A stretch of DNA of 64,000 nucleotides from contig OX485806.1 of NCBI GenBank assembly GCA_950295325.1, positions 16,554,001 to 16,618,000 of the forward strand, in the 5' to 3' direction. Shown here piece by piece: positions 34,556 through 46,380 of this stretch; the first letter of the stretch is position 1, and the number at the start of each line of letters is the position of its first letter. The notes below the pieces were generated by a model. The model made no database searches. It had not been told where the DNA came from and saw only the letters and a program-made list of their open reading frames with translations. The translations under genes were made by a program, and so were the position numbers. Source of the DNA: Polytrichum commune. Its lineage: Eukaryota > Streptophyta > Polytrichopsida > Polytrichales > Polytrichaceae.

Positions 34556-35455
34556 AAGCCACCTATATTTGAGTGGTATATGGCAAGGCTCGTACTCTGA
34601 TATGTGTGATTACATTGACCCATGCTAATTTATTGACAGTCCGTATTATTTCAATAATCGTTTCCACAACAATAACAAAATATACCTAAATAAGTGTATT
34701 TGTGGTTGCTATACGGATGACTAAATCAATTTGTAAGTTTTTGTGATTTGGTTTTTGAGCCGAGGTGATTTGTGTGAGTAAAATAATCAACCTATTTGTG
34801 AGGTGAACCTAATTGCACTTGTCAATGTAGTTAAGAACATAGTTTGAAAAATATATGTGTTAAGACAAGATGGATTGTGTGATCAAAATGTACAAAGCAA
34901 CCTTTTAGGTTCATGCCATGGCTATGTTAGACATTAGTGACAAGTTGAACAATTTGACATTATTCATTTTTTGTGAGATTTTTATGTGATTGTCCCAAAG
35001 ACAGTGGAGGAGTCTTTTTATTTGGCACGCCTTTTGGTCGGGAGTAGGTTGTTCTACATACAACATTTTCCATGTTCGGTAAGTTTTCGGTGCATGATTG
35101 GAGTCAATGTGGAGGTTTGGATGAAGAGGTTTTTATATCAGTACATTGAGGGTTGAACTCGTTTTGGCTTGTCAAGAGTTGCTAAAATGTGTTCCGCCCT
35201 CATTGAACCAATATGGAATGTTTATTCATTCGCACCTCCACACTAACTCCACGATGCTCTAGAATTTTACCAAACATGGAATATGTTGTACGCAAAAACA
35301 ACCAACTCCCGACTAAAAGATTGATGCATATTGTTGTTGGGCCTCTCTAATTGAAATATATTTCTCGGTTGATTATGAACATGAAAGGTCAATGTCATAT
35401 TAAGGAGGATGTTCCTTGCAATATTGCCCCTAAAGCATGTGTTCACACCTATGTC
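34556..35455. other. Gene-free interval
   Basis: AT-rich with no exon-like coding. 35035-35300 has a loose inverted-repeat relation ('gggagtaggttgttctacat' / 'aaccaactcccgactaaaag') suggesting another foldback element whose ends I cannot fix. Confidence 0.4.
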
Positions 35456-35672
35456 CGGGAAGAACCGGCGGTTAGTTTACAGATGAACCGGTTAAGTTTG
35501 AGAAATAACCGGTTGAAGTTGGAGACTTTAGGAGAATCACCGATCATTTTAGAGGAATATATAGAATATGCCCCAATTTAATAAAGGAAAACCGGAGGAT
35601 GTCAACATGTAACCGACTAGATTTAGAATCACTAGGATCTTGACCCATTATATATGCCCAAAGACCTCCCGG
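35456..35672 (+). repeat. ACCGGTT dispersed repeat, copy 3
   Basis: 'gggaagaaccggcggttag', 'gatgaaccggttaagtttga', 'gaaataaccggttgaagttg' and 'ggaggatgtcaacatgtaac' lie in family order. The start 'ccggga' is mirrored by the end 'tcccggg', so this is the most complete copy. Confidence 0.75.
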
Positions 35673-36712
35673 GCGTTGGTTCACACCAGTGTTCAAGATT
35701 GAAGCCCTCATATGAGTTTCATTTTGAAGGGCTCTCAAATTTCAACCCTTCAGTGGAAGGGCCGGTTCAAATCCAAGGCGTCAATCCAAAGAATATAAGA
35801 ATGAAATACAAAACTTGTATTAAACTTGTGTATGAATTATACGGTACATGTTTTTAGTACAATGTGAAGAACTAAGAATCAACCATGTAACTCCACTTCT
35901 TGTAGTGACAATACCCTACGCTTGTTAGTTCTTATGGCGGGCAGATTGTATTGAGGACTTCAAGTGATGTCTTCACTTTCAATTTGGGGTTGCGTTTTGA
36001 AGGGCTATTTTGAGAGAGGTATATTTTGAAGGGCCAAATCGCGTTTGAAGGGCATTGAAGACTTCACTCTTGAACACCGGTTCACACCATTTACTCTGTT
36101 GGATTAATTGTTGGAAAAACAGACAATTTCTACCATCAAAAACCGAGGAGTCTGAGACACAATTATTTTCGGAAGTGCAATACTTTTCACCCAATAAAAG
36201 CAACTGCTACAAATGGCAAACTCTGTAGTTGATGGATGAAAAGGTTCTAAGGTAGGATGATACTCTTTAGATCACATATGGAGAGCGAGAATTGACATTC
36301 ACAAACACATATCTCACGTCCATCCAAGGCATAAAACTTGACACCCTATACATTTGCAACCAATTCATCTCCAAAATACACATAGATCAATTCAGGGTCT
36401 TTAACCTAAAGCGTCTAACAAGCCCATATCGGGCCTCTCTAACCAAACCCAAAAAAAAAAAATAGCATAATTGAGTTGCATGCTTTCATTTTTAGCTGAT
36501 TGTGTCAAAAGTGACCCTACCTAAAATCAACTTCTTTTTCATATGCATTATTTGATTAAGTTGAACATGTTGATATTATTGAATGTGTAAAGCTCAAATA
36601 TGCAGCTTGAGCTACTCTTGGATGCAAATACATACGTTGTATTTCGATCATCGATATCTAACATGAATATATAGTTTATTTCTCTCCTTGACATAAGACA
36701 ATGTATACCATC

Positions 36713-36925
36713 GAACGGGGAGAACTAACAGCTCGTTCCAGACGAACCGGTGGGTTTTGAGAAATCCACCGGTTCAAGTTGGAGTCTTTAGGAGAATTAC
36801 CGATCACTCGAAAACCATCTACAAAATACACCTCAAATACAGCAAAACCGGAAGATGTCAACATGCAACCAGTTGGATTTACACGTTGACCGACTATATA
36901 CGCCCAAAAACTTTCCGGGCACAAA
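36713..36925 (+). repeat. ACCGGTT dispersed repeat, copy 4
   Basis: 'cggggagaactaacagctc', 'gacgaaccggtgggttttga', 'gaaatccaccggttcaagtt' and 'ggaagatgtcaacatgcaac' match the family. The paired block has changed to ACCGGTGG/CCACCGGT, which keeps its ability to pair. Confidence 0.75.
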
Positions 36926-39900
36926 CATAATGTATACAACAACACAATAAGAACCCAAACACACAAACATGTAGAACACATGAAATTCCTTTTGGAACCC
37001 GGTGACCAAAACTCGTATGAAGTATGTATGTGGCCATATATTGAGATGTCGGATGAACGAGAGGTACGATCCAATGAGACAGCGCCAGTTCACATGCGCC
37101 AACTGGGCTAAATCCCCCCCCCCCCCCCCCCCCCCAAATTTGAATGTAGCATGGGGGAGCCTGCAGAATGTTTTGTGTCGGGAGCTGGTCAAAAGGGCCT
37201 CATTGGGTACATAGGGATACGGATGCTTATGTAACTCTCCTCCTTAGTAGCTAGACCCGGTCTCCTCAAACTCTGTGCGGGAAGGGGCAAAATAGTAGTA
37301 TTCTAAAGAGGCTCAAGGTACGCACCTTTGGTGGGGTGGATTAATTGAATGCAATTGAATGCGGGAATTGACTCACCTCACCCCACCCCACCCCACCGGC
37401 AACTAAGTTATGTTGTCTCGGATGGGATGGGATCGGATCGTGCCAAATTGACGTTTCGAATTTCATGCTTCGGAGTTGTTGAGATGCGAAAGCTATGATA
37501 CATGCCACTATTTGGTGTAATTAGTGTGGGTTTGTGTCGTTCGGAGTTGCGTGTTGCTATGACCTTTTTTCGTGAGTGTATCGTTGTTTTTTTTACCTAA
37601 ATAACGCCCCCTCCCCACCTGACTGTAGCGAAGCTTAAAAGTTGGTTCTAAAAACACGGCCTCCACACCATCGACATTATCCAGTGCCGAGCCTAGTTGG
37701 TGAATGATGTGGCATGGCTTAAAAGTGGAGGTTTTAAGCCTCCAGCACCGATCTTCCCATTGGTACCTAGACATGAGGCAAGGATATAGGACTTTTAAAA
37801 GTGTCGCCTCCCGCCCTTGTGATTGGTTGCTTTTTAGTTTTAGCTATGAGGGCACAAGGAGCTCCATTAACAAAAAACCGATGGTAAGACAGATGAGTAG
37901 TAAGGGATTTGGGGATGGGACAAAAAGTATTCAACATTCATTGCTGGGTAGATAAAACCATGAACATGTGTGAAAGCTACTTAACTTAAAACCTACTCAA
38001 AAATCTCCAGAGCAAGTTCTTGTAGGTGCATTGGGATAGCCAGATGCCTCCCCTATAACCGAGGGAACTTTACCCAGGTTTTAGGAAAGACTTTGGTTAT
38101 TTGGTCAAGTCAGGTGGGGAGGGGGCATAACATAAGTACACTAAATATGATATTTAGTGTTTGATTGTATTTAATGTTGTTACCACCCTACCTTGCTCAA
38201 CATGAATTTTCAATTCCTTGACAATTAGGGTTAGACATAAATGTGCCGCTATCTTCCCTATTGTCATCTTCCTTCATGTGAAGCATGGGTTTCATTAGAC
38301 TTGAGATTTTAGGGATGGCGCCCCACCTTCCTACTCACTGATCTCTCATCTGTTGAAGTTGACGGCGTCTTTTTTTCATATCCTTATTAACACTAAATTC
38401 AAACATGTAACTTCCACATATTACCATAGTTAAATTTATTGTTTGAGTTTACATTTAATGTTACTTACTTTCATAAAGTTATTGGCATTTAGTGTATGTG
38501 TTTGTATTTAGAGTATCAAACAATAAATTTGTTTTTTTAGTGTAGTTAGTATGCACACCAAGGAATATAATATAACTTACTTGGTTAAAAAAATGTTGGT
38601 AAAAAGCTACTGCAACATGTACCCTGAATGGTAACCCACACTAATTAGTCAAAACAATGTGAGAGATTGAAGTGAAGATTCTTTTCCTCTTCAAACGGTT
38701 ACAAAAGCCCTGTAAATTGTGGTTGATCATGGAACTTATAGCTGAAAAATATACACTTGCACATCTGATCCAATGTCAATGTAACATGTGTCTTTGAGTC
38801 ACGGGTAGATCACTCCATTGTCAAGTTGAACACCACGTGCGACCAAAAAAAATCTTCTTTTGGTAAGTTGCACCACCAAAATGGGTCAAAATTTTATCAA
38901 ATTTTTTTCATGAGTAGATATACACAATACCTATGACATAGGTAAAAGTGGTAACTAAATTTGATGATTTTTCATAAAACATACCGTTTCTAACTAGAAT
39001 GACATAGAATTGAACTAAAACATTTATTAAAAATATAAAGATGACTAAAAATATAAAAAAGATATAAAAAAGATACTATCAATGGTTATGTATATGTAGA
39101 AAAATTATCATAAATTTTAAAATCATATATGGCATGTAATATAGGGGTAGCAAACTTTGTCCGCACGTTGTGTCAACTTGACAATGAAGTGACCTCCCCG
39201 TGCTTTGAGTTGCTCGTACATAACTACACTAATATGTGCAATTACTATTTCAAAAATCTTTACCATGTTAACACAAAAACATGATTTTCATTTTGTTATG
39301 TTGTGAATGTCGTATGGATGGATAAACAAAGTTATAAAGGACATGATTTGGTTTTGACCCAAAATGATTTGAATCGGCAAAGAGTCAACCTATTTGGGAG
39401 GCCAACCTACTTGCAACATATCATCGTGCAAACCTTGCCATTTACCACTCAAATTTAGGTGTTTTAGAAAAAATAAAATGAAAAGTGACCGCATAAGGTT
39501 TCATACCTTAACGTCATGTTTCCAAAATCTCCACGCCATGTACCTAACTTCAAGCACTTTAGACTTCTCCGTAGACACAATTACGGTAGAGGGTGCTTAA
39601 ACCAACACTTTAAGCTATTGCACATACATATGGCTATGTGGTTGATAAATTTAAACCAAAATCATATTAGCCTTTGAGCTAACAATAGGTACAAAGAAGA
39701 AGAAGAATTTTTTATGAACATTCAAAGTCAAAACCACTAATGTAGCTTCCTTAAACCAATCCTTGGACCCCTTGTATGACGACCTTGCATATGATGAGGA
39801 CCCCCACCTTCATTGCCTAGAGCCAACACAAGACTGTTCAGAACCAGCACAACATAGTTGGGTACTAGACCCAAACGGTGCGCAAAGCCAAATGGCCACC

Positions 39901-40603
39901 TCCAGGATCCCACCCAGTTTGGTTGCAAAACCGTCACCTTGCATCCCATGTATCAACCCCCTTTGTGCTTTGTGGGCCTACCTCCTTGGCTTTGTGAATA
40001 GAATGGCTAGAAACGTCCCCCCTCCCCCCTCGGGCACTTCTACACCATGGAGAACGGTTCATTATTGTCATAATTGTCATTATTGCAATGTTGACTTTGT
40101 GTTTGCTTTACAAACCTCATCAATATCACGTACACTATGGCTGCCACATGCGTGATATAAGGAGGATAGAGTGTAATTTTGGAACATGCCATGGATTGCA
40201 TCGTTGTAGCCAGAGTATCTGTATCTTTAGAATACTTGACTATGCCACTTTTGCTTTTATAATGCAGTTGAAAATTAGGCACAATTCATAGACTTTGCCT
40301 ATCAAGCTTGCAACTTCAGTTCAAAAACCTGCTTGACAGCCTACAAATGTGCCACACTTACTGCAGAAGACTGTCACAAAACAATTGGATTCATCTCTCA
40401 ATAATCAACATGAGAAAACTAGTTTCAATGTCTTTTTAAAAAGACATAGCTCTATTTTTCAAAATTCTAACCAATCTATATAATTGCTCTAGAAGAACCT
40501 TGTGGATTCAACCCTTTCAACAAGAGTCAGGCCATGAATGCGTGTGTATATATGATTCACTCTATTTCAATACAATACAAATCTGGTCAAGCTTTAAACA
40601 CAC
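36926..40603. other. Gene-free interval
   Basis: No supported gene. Contents: a C tract of about 19 at 37117-37135, CCCCA repeats at 37377-37397, the palindrome 'cactaaatatgatatttagtg' at about 38141-38161, and related ACTAAAT ends near 38390 and 38530 that may bound a small MITE. 40780-41090, just beyond, resembles 2700-2910. Confidence 0.45.
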
Positions 40604-43431
40604 TCAAGATAGCATGGCCTTCTCCAGCACCTCCTTCAACTGCCCGCTTGAGAATGCCTCTGCAAAAAACAGGTATGAGCTTCAACCTACTGGAAAAGCA
40701 ACCAGACAGTCCATTCGTGTACAACAGAGGTGATTGCTTCACATGTCATAAGGTACAAGGGCCTTATTTGGTCACTCTTCTTGATTGAACACCTACATTT
40801 AAATGGTATATCTCAAGTCTTGTAGTCAAGAATGGACACCAAAAAGACACATGTTACAATGGGATTGGACTATGTGCTCACAATATAGCCAACATACTAG
40901 GTTCAATAGTTAATAGAATTGTGAGGGCCCCCATGATCCTTTAAAAAGAACGAGAATCTTCACTTTGTCCTCTCATAACTTTTGCATCTCAACTCCCATT
41001 CCGAAACTTGGAAAGAAATTCTTTGTGACTCACAATTGCTAACCAGATGAGACAATTCCTAATTCGCTCCAACAGTCAATGATTCCATTATATGTGGGGT
41101 TGGAAGTGTCACAATAGGGCCATGTACCTTACTAGTATAAAGACACAAATATGAACAATTCTGAATCTAGAACATCAAACAGCAACACATGAGAAAACTA
41201 TCACAAGATGTGCAGATTGTGATAAAAAGACGATTGCTTGTGTAAGAAAGGCTTGGAGATGCTTACCAAGAGTGATATCACATCCACCAAAAAATTCACC
41301 ATCGATGTATAGTTGTGGGAAGGTAGGCCAATCAGAATATTCCTTCATGCCCTGCCGCAGAGAGTCATCTTCTAGTATATTGACAGTTTCAAAAGGGACG
41401 TTCATCTGATTGAGAATTTGCACACATGTGTTTGAAAAACCACATTGGGGAAACATCTTGTTTCCCTTCATGAACAACACGACCTTGTTCTCACTGAGGT
41501 ACTTGTCTAAGGACTCCTTCAGCTCCGGGGTTAGAGCTGTGAATCCAAACAACCCAATGAACTCAATTGGTCAGACTTGAACTAGGTTCGAACGAATTCA
41601 GGGTAGGAATTTAGCAACAGGATGAAGAAATTGAACAAAGTGCCAGAAGACAGAAAACAAAAAACAACCCCTAAAAGAAATTGGAAACCATGCAGGTCAA
41701 AACTAGGATGTTTGTGAATACGTTCGGACCATATAAAGGGCGCAGAAACAACATTGCACAAGTAGTAGCACCATGGCTAAAAGAAGAGTTCAGATAAGTA
41801 TGTGTCCTAACATATTGACAGAGATTGACATCTAAAATAGGCAGGCAGAAGACAACTTCGGACAGAATCCCACCTCCTGATGGGTGACACGGGACAGAAG
41901 CATTAGAAGTGATTTAGAGACAACCACAAGACCCACATGCATACACTAAGTCCCAGTATGTAAACTTATGTGCAACCCAAAACCTTAAAATCCCCAGAAG
42001 CTCCAGAACAACACTATGTCTTGAAAGGCAGATTTCAGATGATGGTAAAGAAAGCATCTTAAAAAATCTATCTCCTGTCACATTTGCAAAGATCAAAATC
42101 TAAAAAGGCATGTAGAAGGCAGCCAAAATCCCACCTCCTGAAGGGTGACACAGGACAGATTCCTTAGCAGAAAGACAGCTTAAGACAAATCTAACCCTCA
42201 CATCCATTCTCAAAGAATGACGATCAAATAATTCCAGCTTAAAAGTTCGCATAATTGCACAAAACCATTTCCCCCACCCAAAATGCACACACTAAGTGCC
42301 AATCCACAAACCCATGTGCAACCCAACCCTTAATCAATTCCCACAACTTCTAGAACCCACTCCAGAACCACATGAGAAAGATGATCGCCACCTCCAGTAA
42401 CCCACATGTATCATAGAAGTATGGCAGTCCAAGAATCCAGCTCAAAAAATCTGATATTGCACGACACTATTTCCCTCACCCCAAAATGCACAACCATTAA
42501 ATCTACGTGCAACCCCAAACCTTAAAAATTACCAGAACCTCAAGAACCCCATTTCCAGAACCACAAGTAGCAAACACCATATCTCAAAGATACATTTCAG
42601 ATGCTGGCGAAGTAAGAATCTTGGAGCATTTATCTCATATCGTATTCTCAAGGATTGAAATCTCAAAAGGCAGGTAGAAGATAATTTGGAACAAGATTCC
42701 TCGGCAGAAAGCCTGCCAGGTTAAGACAAATGCAACCCCTTCATCCATCATAAAAGAATGACAGTCCAAAATTCCAGCTCAAAAAATTCACACAATCGCA
42801 CTCCACCATCTCCCCCATCCCAAAATTGACAACCATAAACCCATGTGCAACCCCGAACCTTAAAAATTCCCATAACCACAAATAGCACAAACCATGTCTA
42901 AAAGCATAATCTCAAATGATGGTGAAGTAAGAATCTCAAAACCTCGTTATTCCTATCTTATTCTCAAAGATTGGAATCTCAAAAGGCAAGTAGAAGACAA
43001 TTCGGAACAAGATTCCTCGGCAAAAAGCCTGCCAGCTTAAGACAAATGTAACCCCCACATCCATCATACAAAGAGATGACAGTCTAGAACTCCAGCTCGA
43101 AAATTCACGTACGCCCCAATCCACAAACCCATTTGTAACCCCAAACCTTAATCATTCCCAAAACCTTCAGATGCCCAATTCCAGAACCACATGGCAAAAG
43201 AAGGGGATCCTAACCTCCGGTACCGCCCGAGGCTCCGAAGCTGCACCGCGCGGATTTTTTATTATTCCCAAGTTGCGAGGTGGAAGCGGCGAATGCAGGG
43301 ATGCGGACGGCTTTGCCCTTCCAGGCGCAGCGAAGGAAGGTGGATTGTTGTGGAGGTGCGGGGCCAGCGAATGCTTGGGGAGATGTCGCCACGCTGCTGC
43401 TGACGTGCAGGCTGCGCATGGCGGTGGCCAT
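40604..43431 (-). CDS. GRXS14: Plastid monothiol glutaredoxin, CGFS type
   Basis: Three exons (43431-43215, 41536-41267, 40659-40604) give 180 residues. The first 70 or so are rich in Ser, Ala and basic residues without acids, as in a plastid transit peptide. The mature part has LTPELKESLDKYL, the active-site CGFS in MFPQCGFSNT, WPTFPQLY, and FFGGCDITLEAF, which are the glutathione and Fe-S binding elements of class II glutaredoxins. Length and sequence are close to Arabidopsis GRXS14. Such proteins bind a [2Fe-2S] cluster with glutathione and carry it within the plastid. The last exon encodes only 18 residues and the stop, joined at the G|AG of Glu. Intron 1 is 1.68 kb and made largely of internal repeats. 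Confidence 0.93.
41830..43170. repeat. Diverged tandem repeats in glutaredoxin intron 1
   Basis: 'atgtgcaacccaaaacctta' or variants recur near 41968, 42312, 42500, 42843 and 43132. 'aggcaggtagaaga...attcctcggcagaaag' units recur near 41840, 42104, 42670 and 42984, each followed by 'cagcttaagacaaat' and an 'agaatgacagtc' block. Spacing varies between about 190 and 370 bp, so the array has suffered deletions. Confidence 0.8.
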
Positions 43432-44147
43432 AGCTGCTTCCGATGATTGATTGTTTGTGCGAAGATGAATGTCAAGTTGTGCGTGAACGAAACACAAACA
43501 CAATTGTGTAAAGGATGTGTTTGAGCGGCACCATTGTGTTTTGTCTTCGGAGCCCCTCTCCCCTCTCTCTCTCTCTGATGTTCCTATCCACATTCATCCT
43601 CGTTAATGTCATCTAGAGGTCATCCATGTTGCATCCATACATCCTCAGTGTCTTTCTGGTGCTCCAAGCTGCTTTCATCCTCTATTTATCATCCATTCTC
43701 CTGTGTGCCCTGAATAACAAAAATGGATCCCTCGCACAGAACTACACTAAATATTGTATTTAGTGTCACCAATTCTATTTGTCTTGCTATATACTAATTG
43801 TAAATCATCCATGTAGTGTCACCACCACTAATTGTAAATCTAACATTATTTTTCATTCCTTGAAAAAACTATTTGGGCATTATAGATTTACAATGTTGCA
43901 ATTATTGTTACTTACTAAGTGTCTTTTCATTCAAATCTTAATCATCCATGACGGTATGAGAGAATGTTAGGATGCATAATATAACAAACTTTGTTTCAAT
44001 AACTTGCATGGATTTCATCCAATTTCAATCATCCATGACAATACTTGAAAAATTAATCATAAGAAGTGTCATTAGAAAAGTTACCACAATGACTTGAAAC
44101 ATCATATGACACAAAATACAATATTTAGAATACTTGAAAGAGAGGGA
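43432..44147. other. Glutaredoxin upstream region
   Basis: A (CT)n run at 43561-43577, close to the start codon, is likely in the promoter or leader of the minus-strand gene. The palindrome 'cactaaatattgtatttagtg' lies at about 43746-43766. No gene is seen. Confidence 0.45.
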
Positions 44148-44382
44148 ATTATTGCATACAAGCGTACCTCTCATCTATCCAACATAGATATTCGACCCTT
44201 ACAAGTTTAGGGTCAATTTATCCCAAATGACTTGGCCTAGGTCTAGAAAGCTAAGTTTGGTGTTAAATTAACTATAAATAATAATTTAGGGGATGCATAC
44301 TATTTCAAGTCCTTTATGTTGGATGAATTAGAAGTATACTCGTGGGTGATAATTTTCTCTCTCCCCATAATTAAGGTAGAAA
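44148..44382. mobile_element. MITE, about 235 bp, compact copy of the outer family
   Basis: 'gagggaattattgcatacaa', 'gcgtacctctcatctatcca' and 'acata' on the left are mirrored by 'tatgttggatgaattagaag', 'tatactcgtgggtgataatt' and 'ttctctctcc' on the right, an inverted repeat of about 50 bp. The interior contains 'ttggtgttaaattaactata', which also occurs in the interrupted copy at 33.9-34.1 kb. No open frame. Confidence 0.75.
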
Positions 44383-44929
44383 CATCTAGATCGAACACTT
44401 TGAGCACTTGAGACCCAAGTTAACATGTATAGAATATTTCACAAAACATTTCAAGAAATTAGCAAATCCATGAGAAGGCTAATGTACTTGAGTTCATCAA
44501 ATTTCAACATCATGCAATTTTGATATGATAGATAAAAAGCTAAGATTCCTTTGTGATCTAAAGTGGACATAGTCCATTCATTGACATTTTGTCTGTTTCA
44601 AACAATGAGCTGCGTTTCTATCCTTAGAATACCATAGAGGGCTCCCTATTTCATCTTTCCATGTGCCGGACCGCAGTTTCCACGTGGGGTGCAAGTGGGT
44701 CATGGGGAATGCAAGCATGACATGTGGCAAGTTTTGAGGGGAAAAAATTGTTTTGAGTCACAATAGAGAGCCCCTACAGTAATACAATTAGTGTTCATGT
44801 TGGTGTTCAATACATAGTTGACCACTTTTAGAGAAAAAATAGGTGTTGGAGTTGGGTGCTTCTACCTTAACCACCATGAAAGACCAACATAACGTAGACA
44901 TGTCTTAAAATGGTTAATTTGTTCTGACT

Positions 44930-45270
44930 AGCCCACTTCTTCTAAAATGTGTAACATGCAATTAGCACAAGATGGTTAGCAAATCCAACTCAAGGTTGTA
45001 GTCACTGTCCTCATAATTTCTGGAGCTCATATAAATATCTTATCATTATCAAAGTGAAGATTCTCATATTCATCAAGTGGTCCTAAAGGTCCCCCCAAAT
45101 TATGTTGATCATTAAACCTAGAATGATCATCAAAATTTGAGCACATAGTCCAATCTCTTCCAAACACATGTTTTTTTTGGTACTCGTTCTTGGAGCCACA
45201 TCTAACCACATACAACTCAAACATAAGCGTCCAATTATGGGAATTAACCAGATTAGGCATATCTAGCTTA
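44930..45270. repeat. Dispersed repeat family A, longest copy
   Basis: This copy holds all the family blocks in order: 'acatgcaattagcacaagat', 'ggttgtagtcactgtcctca', 'tcattatcaaagtgaagatt', 'gagcacatagtccaatctct', 'tggtactcgttcttggagcc' and 'gattaggcatatctag'. No protein-coding potential is visible. Confidence 0.75.
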
Positions 45271-46380
45271 GTGACCAAGTGAGGTGTGCAAGCAACTCAT
45301 GGGATTGATATCATTGCAACTGTGGTCTCCGGCTCCCTCTTCTCGCATTAAGCCATTTGGATTCTTGGAAATGCTTCCATGCTCCACAACGAGCCTGTTA
45401 TGAAGTTTAATGCACACAATCTAGCTTGAAAAGGTGCTCATGGGAAACCATCAAGAGCCTTCATCTGATGGGAATGTTTAGTGTGTGCCCACTGCCAAAG
45501 CTTTGCAGGATTCTTCTGAGATACATTTGTCCAAGAGTGATAAATCACAAGGCCAACCTGTAGTTACCAAGCCTACAAGCCTTCTAGGTGATTTGATGAA
45601 AACTAACATTGGGATCTCTATCGGAGCTTTTGAAAGCTCGCAGGTCCCAACAAATGCACTCAGCCAAAGAGATGACCAAATTGTTGGAGCATCTGGGAAA
45701 AACATGTTTGGCTGACAAATGAGTATACCAATTATACACTAAGCTTCTGTCCTACTTAATGGGAAACTTCCTCTTGTCACTTGTGGTACTCATCTATGTG
45801 CATCCCCACCCATTCTTGCACAGAATTCTCATGGATACACATAAGCTTGATAGTAAGATAGATATTACACTTGGGTGCAAACATCTGATCAGAGTATGTG
45901 TGACATCTCACAAAGACACCGAAAGATGCTGACACATTAACTAAAGAATTGACAGACAATCTTGTGGCTTTGCCAAATCTAAGTTGCAACATATGTTATG
46001 CACTGATTTCAGGATTCTTGAAAATACACCAAGAGTGTTTTGATAAATGGGCAGAAGAACTAGGGCAAAGTATTAGATGTCTGTTCCCTGTTCACTTACT
46101 TAGAAGTATCATGTGTTACCTACCCCTGCTACCTTTAATAAGGACAATATTCTCACACTAAAACAAATTGATGAATACACACTTCTTTCACATCAAGGGG
46201 CATTAGATTATCCCTCACTAACATTCATGGTACACTCCAAGTCTGTAAGATTCGCACGTCACCTTCTGGCCTATGTGTTAGCACCACAACACAATCAAAA
46301 CCATGACAAAAAGCCATTCTTCTCTACTCCTAATTAAGCAAAGTGGTGCAGAACTCCACCTACCAACAAGTTCCTTCCTA
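45271..46380. other. Region downstream of PDH E1 beta; possible decayed coding piece
   Basis: A plus-strand frame at 45485-45715 (including KPTSLLGDLMKTN and ISIGAFESSQVP) and another at 45949-46090 (including LSCNICYALIS) look more protein-like than chance, but neither has a start context, splice partner or family I can name. They may be remnants of a retroelement or captured gene. The part next to 46381 should be 3' UTR of the PDH gene. Confidence 0.3.

Noticed and set aside
43171-43446. Plus-strand frames over glutaredoxin exon 1
   Set aside because: Antisense shadows of a GC-rich transit-peptide exon.
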